From Gammaproteobacteria bacterium (GTDB lineage Bacteria; Pseudomonadota; Gammaproteobacteria; Pseudomonadales; M0112): a DNA stretch of 9,560 nt. The notes beneath the pieces are model-generated. The model was not told the origin of the DNA, searched no databases, and saw only the letters and a program-made list of their open reading frames with translations. This document shows, in pieces, positions 1 through 6,258 of the stretch. Position 1 is the stretch's first letter, and every line of letters begins with the position of its first letter. The DNA lies in NCBI GenBank assembly GCA_006227085.1, contig SBFY01000192.1:1-9560 (forward strand). Reading direction: 5' to 3'. The position numbers and the translations under genes were made by a program.

Positions 1-1460
1 AGGATGCAGACCTTGTGGTAACGCAGGCCACTCAAATCATCAGAACCGGGATCAACGCCGAGTGCGATGGCGATGTTATGCACTTCCTGCGAAGCGAGGA
101 TTTCCTGGCCATCGACTTCCCAGGTGTTCAGGATCTTGCCACGCAGCGGCATGATGGCCTGGAACTCGCGATCACGTGCCTGCTTGGCCGAGCCGCCGGC
201 CGAATCCCCTTCCACCAAAAACAGTTCGCCCCGCTCCGGTTCCTGTGACGAGCAATCAGCCAGCTTGCCCGGCAAGGCCGGTCCTTGCGTGACTTTCTTG
301 CGCACCACCTGTTTGCTGGAGCGAACCCGGCGTTGCGCACTGGCAATGACCATCGCTGCGAGCTGGTCACCTTCTTCCGTGTGCTGGTTCAACCAGAGGC
401 TGAATGCGTCCTTCACCACACCACCGACAAACGCCGCGCTCTCACGTGAACTCAGGCGCTCCTTTGTCTGGCCGGAAAATTGCGGGTCCTGTAATTTCGC
501 TGATAACACATAGCTGCAACGATCCCAGATATCATCCGGTGTGATCTTGACGCCACGCGGTAACAGATTGCGGAACTCACAAAAATCGCGCATTGCATCC
601 GTCAGCCCGGTGCGCAGCCCATTCACGTGCGTGCCACCTTGCGCGGTCGGGATCAGGTTGACGTAGCTTTCGGTCACCAGTTCACCGCCTTCCGGCAACC
701 ACTGCACCGCCCAGCTCACCGCTTCGGTTTCCGCAGAAAAGTCACCGACGAAAGGTTCTGCCGGCAAGGTGTCAAATTCATTCGTGGCCTGCTTCAGGTA
801 ATCACGCAGGCCATCTTCATAGCACCACTCCAGCGATTCCTTGTTTACTTCATCATTGAATGCCACCACCAATCCTGGACACAGCACCGCTTTCGCTTGC
901 AGCACATGCTTCAGGCGCGATACCGATATTTTCGGCGAGTCAAAATACTTGGGATTGGGCTGGAAGGTAACGGTCGTACCGGTCTGGCGCTTGGGCGCCG
1001 AACCGATCACCTCAAGGTCACTGACTTTTTCACCATCGGCAAACGCCATCTGGTAAACATTACCGTCACGACGCACTTCCACGGTGAGGAATTCCGACAA
1101 GGCGTTGACTACCGACACACCCACGCCATGCAAGCCACCGGAGAACTGGTAATTCTTGTTACTGAATTTGCCACCGGCATGCAGCCGGGTCAGGATCAAT
1201 TCCACGCCGGGCACTTTTTCTTCGGGATGGATATCCACCGGCATGCCGCGGCCATCATCCGCTACCGCTACCGCGCCATCTTCCAGCAAGGTGACCTCAA
1301 TGCGTCGTGCGTGCCCGGCGAGGGCTTCATCGACGCTGTTATCCAGCACTTCCTGCACCAGGTGATTCGGCCGCGAGGTATCGGTGTACATGCCCGGGCG
1401 CTTGCGCACCGGCTCCAGACCACTTAATACTTCGATGGCATCGGCGTTATACGTACTCAT
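1..1460 (-). CDS. parE: DNA topoisomerase IV subunit B, ATPase subunit (partial, C-terminus beyond window)
   Basis: ParE is the ATPase half of topoisomerase IV; with ParC it decatenates daughter chromosomes. The 486 residues present cover the GHKL ATPase domain: E37 and N41 in QEVLDNSVDEA, DDGRGMP at 68-74, and the ATP lid GGLHGVGVSVVNA at 108-120. The transducer domain carries the QTK loop (331-333). The start of the TOPRIM domain follows, with EGDSAGG at 417-423 (E417 is the expected metal-binding glutamate) and PLRGKILNTWEV at 438-449. The sequence ends just before the TOPRIM DxD motif; the family is about 630 residues, so roughly 145 are missing. TWEV and ASQEVHNIAIALGVDP favour ParE over GyrB, as does the neighbourhood. 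S457 and E459, corresponding by my count to the E. coli ParE quinolone-region positions S458 and E460, are wild type. It is the last gene of the yqiB-cpdA-yqiA-parE operon, 27 bp after yqiA, with only a weak Shine-Dalgarno. Confidence 0.97.
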   Translation of the reverse strand, partial: MSTYNADAIEVLSGLEPVRKRPGMYTDTSRPNHLVQEVLDNSVDEALAGHARRIEVTLLEDGAVAVADDGRGMPVDIHPEEKVPGVELILTRLHAGGKFSNKNYQFSGGLHGVGVSVVNALSEFLTVEVRRDGNVYQMAFADGEKVSDLEVIGSAPKRQTGTTVTFQPNPKYFDSPKISVSRLKHVLQAKAVLCPGLVVAFNDEVNKESLEWCYEDGLRDYLKQATNEFDTLPAEPFVGDFSAETEAVSWAVQWLPEGGELVTESYVNLIPTAQGGTHVNGLRTGLTDAMRDFCEFRNLLPRGVKITPDDIWDRCSYVLSAKLQDPQFSGQTKERLSSRESAAFVGGVVKDAFSLWLNQHTEEGDQLAAMVIASAQRRVRSSKQVVRKKVTQGPALPGKLADCSSQEPERGELFLVEGDSAGGSAKQARDREFQAIMPLRGKILNTWEVDGQEILASQEVHNIAIALGVDPGSDDLSGLRYHKVCI

Positions 1461-1487
1461 GCGAAAACCTGCATCCTGTCCAGGTGT

Positions 1488-2069
1488 TTATCGGAAACCC
1501 AAAAATCTTAAACCAAATGGCAGCCATTGGTCGAAACCCATGAAGTGATGATTGCCGCCATAGCCCACCACGCGGGTAACATCCGGCCACGCCTGAACGG
1601 CATGCCGGTAATCGAGTGTCTCATCGCCGGTTTGCACACTCAACAATACTTGCCCTGGTTGCTGGAAGGCCGTCACTTCCAGTGAGCGCAGGTACTGTGC
1701 ATCGTCTTCCGTAATGCAAAAGGATTCACCGGTGTACGCATGGATGTGATCGCCCAGGTAATCACCGGCATACGGCGCCACCCGTGCCAAGGGATTCACC
1801 AGCCAGGCCCGCAAGCCATGGCGGTTGGCGAGATGGGCACTGTAGAACCCTCCCATCGAGCTGCCCACCAGCACCACCGGTGCGGGCAGGTCGCGCAAAG
1901 CAGCTTCCAGTGTCGCCATTGCTTCGCGCGGCTTGGGTGACAATGCCGGCACCTGCAAGTGTGCGCGCGGATAATGCGCTTGCAGGTAATTGCGCAGCAG
2001 GTGCACCTTGGCGGAATCGGGCGAACTGATGAACCCGTGGGCATATAACAGGGAAGGTGTGCCCGTCAT
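1488..2069 (-). CDS. yqiA: YqiA-type alpha/beta-hydrolase esterase
   Basis: This 193-residue protein is a small cytoplasmic alpha/beta hydrolase of the YqiA family (UPF0227), an esterase whose physiological substrate is not settled. Visible landmarks are the N-terminal strand and oxyanion region LLYAHGF (7-13), the nucleophile elbow GSSMGG with Ser71, the acid TGDE with Asp149, and the catalytic histidine in GGNHHFMGFD, probably His174. Length matches the family. The ATG is preceded by a strong Shine-Dalgarno, GGGGAGG seven bases upstream, and overlaps the cpdA stop as ATGA, so translational coupling is likely. It sits immediately upstream of parE, as in E. coli and Pseudomonas, which supports the identification. 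Assignment to the family is firm; the biological role is not. Confidence 0.92.
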   Translation of the reverse strand: MTGTPSLLYAHGFISSPDSAKVHLLRNYLQAHYPRAHLQVPALSPKPREAMATLEAALRDLPAPVVLVGSSMGGFYSAHLANRHGLRAWLVNPLARVAPYAGDYLGDHIHAYTGESFCITEDDAQYLRSLEVTAFQQPGQVLLSVQTGDETLDYRHAVQAWPDVTRVVGYGGNHHFMGFDQWLPFGLRFLGFR

Positions 2070-2920
2070 GAATACGCCTCCCCGTGCTTGCCGGATACCG
2101 GGAATGCCCCTGCCGGCAAACGTTTCACCCCGCTGTCCAGACTGCCATCAGGTTTCAGCACCAGCCAGCGATAACCCGGTGATGCACTGTCCAGCTGGAA
2201 CGCCACTGCACCCGGCATGAACTGCACGCAGGTCGACGGCGACGCCAGCCATCGCAACCCGTTCACCCTCCGGTCAATGTCCTGGTGGATATGGCCACAC
2301 AACAAGGCCTTCACATTGGGATAGCGCGCCAACACCTGCCAGAAGCGCTCGCCATCCGCCAATTGCTGGCCGTCAATCCAGCGCGTGCCGCTATCGCAAG
2401 CGGGATGATGCATCACCACCAGCGCCGGGCAATCATTGCTGTCCATCAAAGCCAGCTCCAGCAGGCGGTATTCCGCATCGCCCAAGGCGCCACCCACTTC
2501 ACCGGGTACGCTGGAATCGAGCAGGATGACCCGCCACTCGCCAGCGGCAAAACACCGCACAGCGCCCCACTCCCCCTGATGCGCAGCAACACGCTGCAAG
2601 GTGGCGGCATCATCGTGGTTGCCCGGCAGCCACATCACCGGCCATGGCAGGGATTGCGTGTGCGCGGCCAGCCGCTGGTAAGCAGCCTCACTGCCATCAT
2701 CAGACAAGTCACCCGTCAATAAACAGGCAGTGGCATCGGGAAAATCCTGGCAGGCCTGCGCCAGCACCGCATGGAAACTGCTCTCTACCGGCACACCCAG
2801 CAAACTCGCCTGCGCGGATTCACACAGGTGCAGATCCGTCAGCTGCAGCAATGTGATGGGCTGCCCCGGCTGGGCCGGCAGCACTGGCCACGTGAGCACA
2901 CCGGGCAAGGTGTCAGGCAT
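2066..2920 (-). CDS. cpdA: 3',5'-cyclic AMP phosphodiesterase CpdA (class III, metallophosphoesterase)
   Basis: CpdA (Icc) hydrolyses cAMP to AMP in the cytoplasm and so tunes CRP/Vfr-type signalling. The 284-residue protein has the full metallophosphoesterase motif series for a two-metal centre: D29 and H31 in TDLHL, D71 in TGDLSDDGS, N101-H102 in PGNHDD, H171 in VMHHP, and H210/H212 in CGHIHQD. E. coli CpdA is 275 residues, so the length fits. The open frame continues 55 codons further upstream, but that extension lies inside yqiB, is rich in Arg, Cys and Trp, and resembles no CpdA N-terminus. I chose the ATG at 2920, which has GGAAG six bases upstream. It overlaps yqiB by 8 bp and yqiA by 4 bp, indicating co-transcription and probably coupled translation. 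Confidence 0.94.
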   Translation of the reverse strand: MPDTLPGVLTWPVLPAQPGQPITLLQLTDLHLCESAQASLLGVPVESSFHAVLAQACQDFPDATACLLTGDLSDDGSEAAYQRLAAHTQSLPWPVMWLPGNHDDAATLQRVAAHQGEWGAVRCFAAGEWRVILLDSSVPGEVGGALGDAEYRLLELALMDSNDCPALVVMHHPACDSGTRWIDGQQLADGERFWQVLARYPNVKALLCGHIHQDIDRRVNGLRWLASPSTCVQFMPGAVAFQLDSASPGYRWLVLKPDGSLDSGVKRLPAGAFPVSGKHGEAYS

Positions 2921-3368
2921 CCAGGTCTTCCGGCAGTGATGATGCCACTTCCCGCCCATGGCGATGGCACAAGGACAACCAGTCACCCAGGAAACGGTTC
3001 CAGCCGGTCTTTTCGTCCTTCTGGTGCATGGCGCGGTTGGGGTAATCATACGCTGGCCAAATGTGGCGAATGCCCTGGCAGGCAATCACTTCGGCAACCG
3101 TGGCATCGTGGCTCAAGCGCACCTGCATCTCCAGTGCAGGCAACCAGGCCGATGACCCGGCGGACTGGGTCAGCCGCAAGATCGTGGTATAGGGCGCCGC
3201 CTCCTGCACCTCAATGCGACAACGCAAGGCGTGCGCACCATGGCCCAAGGCAAATTCACGCGTCGAACCCGTTTCACGCGCCGGCAACAACCCCAGCAAG
3301 CGCCAATAGTTGATCTCGCAACGCGCCAACAACGCCGACAGGTCCACCCGGTGCCGTGATGCTGCCAT
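2913..3368 (-). CDS. yqiB: DUF1249 family protein YqiB
   Basis: This 151-residue soluble protein belongs to DUF1249 (YqiB), a conserved gammaproteobacterial family of unknown function. Diagnostic segments match E. coli YqiB (140 residues) as I recall it: LARCEINYWRLLGLLP near the N-terminus (14-29), MQVRLSHDATVAEV (81-94), YDYPN (107-111), MHQKDEK (114-120) and FLGDWL (126-131). The open frame can be read 31 codons further back to 3461, but that part has no family similarity. The ATG at 3368 has AGGAAA eight bases upstream, so it is preferred. It is the first gene of the yqiB-cpdA-yqiA-parE operon. In E. coli nudF precedes yqiB; here the next gene upstream is tolC, on the other strand. No function should be inferred beyond the conserved association with cpdA and parE. 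Confidence 0.92.
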   Translation of the reverse strand: MAASRHRVDLSALLARCEINYWRLLGLLPARETGSTREFALGHGAHALRCRIEVQEAAPYTTILRLTQSAGSSAWLPALEMQVRLSHDATVAEVIACQGIRHIWPAYDYPNRAMHQKDEKTGWNRFLGDWLSLCHRHGREVASSLPEDLDA

Positions 3369-3396
3369 ACCCTGTTTCCTGGTCAATCCTGTGCCC

Positions 3397-3405
3397 AGTG
3401 TAGCA
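3397..3405 (-). promoter_or_regulatory. Possible extended -10 promoter element for the yqiB-cpdA-yqiA-parE operon
   Basis: Read on the minus strand this is TGCTACACT, a TGn-extended -10 with TACACT matching the sigma70 consensus at 4 of 6 positions. It lies about 30 bases upstream of the yqiB start. No convincing -35 hexamer is seen at 16-18 bp spacing, which is tolerable for an extended -10. It is a motif match only; a transcription start site map would settle it. Confidence 0.4.
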
Positions 3406-3466
3406 GTTGCCGCACGGCCATCGCACGCACCATGAGCGCAAATTAACCTCAGCTGGTGCACCTATC

Positions 3467-3475
3467 TGCTAGAAT
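3467..3475 (+). promoter_or_regulatory. Possible extended -10 promoter element for tolC
   Basis: The plus strand reads TGCTAGAAT here: a TGn-extended -10 with hexamer TAGAAT (5 of 6 to TATAAT), 36 bases upstream of the tolC ATG. The -35 region at 17-bp spacing is poor. TTAACC at 3443-3448 is better but lies 21 bp away. The 8-bp palindrome GGTGCACC (3455-3462) sits in the spacer and could be an operator or chance. Confidence 0.42.
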
Positions 3476-3498
3476 CCCTCACTTGAGTTGCACACCCC

Positions 3499-3503
3499 AA
3501 GGA
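3499..3503 (+). promoter_or_regulatory. Ribosome binding site fixing the tolC start
   Basis: AAGGA lies eight bases before the ATG at 3512. It lies downstream of the in-frame TTG at 3488, so it cannot serve that codon. This, together with the signal peptide beginning at the ATG, decides the start. Confidence 0.7.
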
Positions 3504-3511
3504 TTCCTGCC

Positions 3512-4924
3512 ATGCCCATCCTGCATCGCCTGGCCTGCGCCCTGCTCGTCGCCACCGCACTGCCACTCCATGCCGATACCCTCCAGGATATCTATGAACT
3601 GGCCGTCAACAACGACCCGCAGCTGAAAGTGGCCGAAGCCACCTATCGTGCCAATCGCGAAGCACTGGCCCTCGGCCGTGCCGGTTTGCTGCCTTCCGTG
3701 ATTGCCGAAGCCGAATACAGTGATGGCAACACTGATGCCAACAGCCGCAATTCGTTCGTGATTGGCGGCACCCCGATCCAGTCCATGAGCAACCGCACCA
3801 TCGAAAGCGAACGGGACGCTTACAGCGTTACCCTGTCGCAAGCGATTTTTGATTTGCCGGCCTGGTTTACTTTCAAGCAAGGCAAGGAAATTTCACGTCA
3901 AGCTGAAGCGGAACTGGCCAATGCCCAGCAAGACCTGATCGTGCGCACCGCTGAAGCGTATTTCAACGTGCTGCGGGCACAAGACAACCTCGCCAGTTCA
4001 CGGTCCCAGGAACTGGCATTTGGCCGCCAGCTTGACCAGACCAAGCAGCGCTTTGAAGTCGGCCTGATTGCCATTACCGACGTGCATGAAGCGCAAGCAG
4101 CTTATGATTCTGCCGTGGTAGCCCGCCTCGCTGATGAAGGCGCACTCGGTATTGCCTATGAAGGGCTCACCGTCCTGACCGGACAGTCGCACCAGAACCT
4201 GTCGACCTTGCGCGATGATTTCCCGGTCAACATGCCGATCCCGGCAGACCGCGATGAATGGGTGCAATTCTCCCTGCAAAACAATTATTCATTGAAAGCA
4301 GCCTGGTATGGTGCGCAAGCAGCCATGCAAGCAGCCAATGCGAAAAAGTCCGGCCATGCGCCGACCTTGCGTGGCGGCGTGCGCTACACCAGCGAGGAAA
4401 CCGATGGCACGATTGAAGATCACTGGAACCTGAGTACCGACCCGTTTGACGAAAAAAACCAGGGTGACACAGTGTTCCTGAAACTGGAGCTGCCCCTGTA
4501 TACCGGTGGCGCCATCAGTGCGGAACGCCGTCGCGCATATGAGCAATACAACCAGGCTGCCGAATCTCACACCAGCGTGCAGCGCAACACAATCCAGAAC
4601 ACCCGTTCATTGCACCTCGCTGTGGTGACCGATGTGCAACGCGTCAAAGCGCGCAAGCAGGCTATCGTGTCAGCGCAAAGTGCGCTCGATGCCACCAAGG
4701 CTGGCTATGACGTGGGTACCCGTAACGTGGTGGATGTGTTGCAGGCCGAACGCCTGCTGTACCAGGCACTGCGCGATTACGCCAACACCCGTTATGACTT
4801 TGTACTGAACCAATTGCGCCTGAAAAAACAGGCCGGTCAGTTGAGCCCGCAGGAAATCCTTGACCTGAACAGTTGGCTGGAAGCGGCCCAGCCCGCCAAG
4901 TTAAGCGAGCAATCGTCCCAGTAA
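3512..4924 (+). CDS. tolC: TolC family outer-membrane efflux/secretion channel
   Basis: TolC forms the trimeric outer-membrane channel-tunnel used by tripartite drug pumps and type I secretion. The predicted precursor is 470 residues. It starts with a classical signal peptide, hydrophobic core LACALLVATALPL with likely cleavage LHA|D after residue 21. Two outer-membrane-efflux repeats follow. The first holds TLQDIYELAVNNDPQLK (23-39) and RFEVGLIAITDVHEAQAAYDSA (180-201). The second holds AKKSGHAPTLRGGVRYTS (277-294), LELPLYTGG (325-333) and YDVGTRNVVDVLQAE (399-413), close to the E. coli VGTRTIVDVL periplasmic-gate helix. Length is near E. coli TolC (493 precursor). Location divergent from the yqiB-parE operon is the E. 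coli arrangement, supporting TolC proper rather than another OEP protein. Its last 24 bp overlap the end of convergent waaA. An in-frame TTG at 3488 would add eight residues and is disfavoured. Confidence 0.94.
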   Translation: MPILHRLACALLVATALPLHADTLQDIYELAVNNDPQLKVAEATYRANREALALGRAGLLPSVIAEAEYSDGNTDANSRNSFVIGGTPIQSMSNRTIESERDAYSVTLSQAIFDLPAWFTFKQGKEISRQAEAELANAQQDLIVRTAEAYFNVLRAQDNLASSRSQELAFGRQLDQTKQRFEVGLIAITDVHEAQAAYDSAVVARLADEGALGIAYEGLTVLTGQSHQNLSTLRDDFPVNMPIPADRDEWVQFSLQNNYSLKAAWYGAQAAMQAANAKKSGHAPTLRGGVRYTSEETDGTIEDHWNLSTDPFDEKNQGDTVFLKLELPLYTGGAISAERRRAYEQYNQAAESHTSVQRNTIQNTRSLHLAVVTDVQRVKARKQAIVSAQSALDATKAGYDVGTRNVVDVLQAERLLYQALRDYANTRYDFVLNQLRLKKQAGQLSPQEILDLNSWLEAAQPAKLSEQSSQ

Positions 4925-6166
4925 GGCATGCTGGCGGGCAACCGCCCCGCGGTTAGCCGCCAGCACCGCCAATCCCTGCCGCGCAAGCTGTTCGCGTGAT
5001 GCCGCATCATCCAGCAGGCGACTCACTGTCTCCACAATAGCTCCGGCATTCTCCACCGTGCACAGGGCACCCGCTTCTGCCAGCAAGCGGCTGATGTCGG
5101 CAAAATTGTGCACATGCGGCCCGCTCAACACCGGCACGCCCCAAGCCGCTGGCTCCAGCAGGTTATGGCCACCGATCGGCAACAAGCTGCCACCCACCAA
5201 AGCGATATCGACTGCACCGTAAAACAGCAACAACTCACCCATGGTGTCACCGATGATCACTTGGGCATTGGCTGGTGGATCGCCCTCACTGCGACGCGAC
5301 ACCACAAAGCCTGCGGCCCGCGCTTGCTCGGCAACGCGCGCAAACCGCTCCGGATGACGCGGCACCAACACCAGGCGCAGCGATGGGAAGCGCTCCAGCA
5401 AACGGGCGTGCGCCGCCAACACGATGGCATCTTCCCCTTCGTGGGTACTGGCTGCCATCCACAGCGGATGCCGGCCTTGTGCACTCCAGCGTGCGCGCAA
5501 CTGCGCCGCTTTCGCACGCAAGTCATCATCAATCGTCAGGTCAAACTTCACACTGCCGGTCACCTGCAAACGATCCGCTGGCAACCCCAATGCGATAAAG
5601 CGTTCACCATCGACCGCGTTCTGCACGGCAACCACATCGAGCTGTTGCAACATCGGCCGCACCAATGCCGGGAAGCGGGCATAACCACGCGCCGATTTTT
5701 CCGACAGGCGTGCATTGGCCAACATCACTGGCACGTTCGCCTGATGACACGCGTGGATCATGTTCGGCCACAACTCGGTTTCCATGATCACCAGCGCTTT
5801 GGGTTGCACCCGCTGCACGAAGCGCGACATCAGCCACGGCAGGTCATACGGCAAGTACATGTGTGAAACCGTGTTCCCCAGCAGGGAGCGAACCCGCTCC
5901 GAACCGGTCGGTGTCGTGGAGGTCACCAGCACGGGCAGCTGCGGATGCGATGACTGCCATGCCCGGATCAGTGGCAGCGCGGCTATCGTTTCACCCACCG
6001 ATACCGCATGCACCCATAACACACCGGCCGGTATCGTGTCCGGCACATGGGCAAAACGCTCGCCGACACGTTGCCGGTAGGCAGGCGCCAGACGGCCGCG
6101 CCACCATAACCGCAGCACGATCACCGGCATCGCCAAGGCCAACAGCAGGGAATAACACCAACGCAT
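4901..6166 (-). CDS. waaA: 3-deoxy-D-manno-octulosonic acid (Kdo) transferase, LPS inner core
   Basis: WaaA (KdtA) transfers Kdo from CMP-Kdo to lipid IVA at the inner membrane, the first step of LPS core assembly. The 421-residue protein begins with one membrane anchor (about residues 4-20, SLLLALAMPVIVLRL). It then shows the GT30 N-terminal Rossmann domain with WVHAVSVGETIAALPLI, where E59 corresponds to the catalytic glutamate of Aquifex WaaA. Next come TSTTPTGSERV (82-92), METELWPN (128-135) and NARLSEKSARGY (151-162). The C-terminal donor-binding domain has GSVKFD (204-209), VPRHPERF (268-275) and VGGSLLPIGGHNLLEPA (324-340). E. coli WaaA is 425 residues, so it is full length. AGGAA seven bases before the ATG supports the start. 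Whether it adds one, two or more Kdo units cannot be read from sequence. It is convergent with tolC (24-bp overlap) and divergent from the FAD oxidoreductase; no other core-LPS genes are nearby. Confidence 0.97.
   Translation of the reverse strand: MRWCYSLLLALAMPVIVLRLWWRGRLAPAYRQRVGERFAHVPDTIPAGVLWVHAVSVGETIAALPLIRAWQSSHPQLPVLVTSTTPTGSERVRSLLGNTVSHMYLPYDLPWLMSRFVQRVQPKALVIMETELWPNMIHACHQANVPVMLANARLSEKSARGYARFPALVRPMLQQLDVVAVQNAVDGERFIALGLPADRLQVTGSVKFDLTIDDDLRAKAAQLRARWSAQGRHPLWMAASTHEGEDAIVLAAHARLLERFPSLRLVLVPRHPERFARVAEQARAAGFVVSRRSEGDPPANAQVIIGDTMGELLLFYGAVDIALVGGSLLPIGGHNLLEPAAWGVPVLSGPHVHNFADISRLLAEAGALCTVENAGAIVETVSRLLDDAASREQLARQGLAVLAANRGAVARQHALLGRLLA
4931..4963 (+). other. GC-rich stem-loop just downstream of tolC, inside the end of waaA
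   Basis: CTGGCGG (4931-4937) pairs with CCGCCAG (4957-4963). Inside it AACCGC (4940-4945) pairs with GCGGTT (4949-4954) around a CCC loop, with a 2x2 internal loop between the stems. The structure begins six bases after the tolC stop. No U-tract follows, so it is not a canonical intrinsic terminator. It could protect or process the 3' end of tolC mRNA, or simply reflect alanine/arginine codons in waaA. Confidence 0.35.
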
Positions 6167-6192
6167 CCACGAGTTCCTGTTCGTTGCCGGCT

Positions 6193-6222
6193 TTCACCCG
6201 CATGCCGGCTTGCCGCTATACT
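6193..6222 (+). promoter_or_regulatory. Likely sigma70 promoter for the FAD oxidoreductase/aldo-keto reductase pair
   Basis: A -35 of TTCACC (6193-6198, 4 of 6 to TTGACA) and a -10 of TATACT (6217-6222, 5 of 6 to TATAAT) are separated by 18 bp. Transcription would start near 6229, leaving a 5' leader of about 30 bases before the ATG at 6259, with AGGA at 6250-6253 as ribosome binding site. This is the best promoter match in the window. Confidence 0.55.
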
Positions 6223-6226
6223 AGCA
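6218..6226 (-). promoter_or_regulatory. Possible extended -10 element for waaA, overlapping the opposite -10
   Basis: The minus strand reads TGCTAGTAT: a TGn-extended -10 with hexamer TAGTAT. It occupies almost the same bases as the plus-strand TATACT because 6215-6225 is an inverted repeat, GCTA-TAC-TAGC. A start near 6211 would give waaA a leader of about 45 bases. No good -35 is seen. Confidence 0.4.
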
Positions 6227-6258
6227 GGCCACCAGCCCATCATGTGCACAGGATTCCC

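Noticed and set aside
627..1427. 266-codon plus-strand open frame opposite parE
   Set aside because: It is antisense to the well-conserved ParE ATPase domain and rich in His, Arg and Gln, as expected from reverse reading of GC-biased codons. It has no domain, and ParE fully explains the region.
2921..3085. 55-codon N-terminal extension of cpdA
   Set aside because: It lies inside yqiB in another frame, is rich in Cys/Arg/Trp, and the shorter start has a good ribosome binding site and family-like length.
2771..3313. 180-codon plus-strand open frame across the cpdA/yqiB junction
   Set aside because: It is low-complexity Arg/Pro/Ser/Gln sequence antisense to two recognisable genes.
3479..3880. 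133-codon minus-strand open frame opposite the tolC start
   Set aside because: It covers the tolC signal peptide and first repeat in antisense and has no recognisable domain; tolC has the ribosome binding site and signal peptide.
5108..5866. 252-codon plus-strand open frame opposite waaA
   Set aside because: Its composition is again dominated by His, Arg and Gln, it has no recognisable fold, and it lies entirely within conserved waaA.
5863..6258. 132-codon N-terminal extension of the FAD oxidoreductase
   Set aside because: It is antisense to the start of waaA and crosses the likely promoter; the Rossmann motif starts right after the ATG at 6259.
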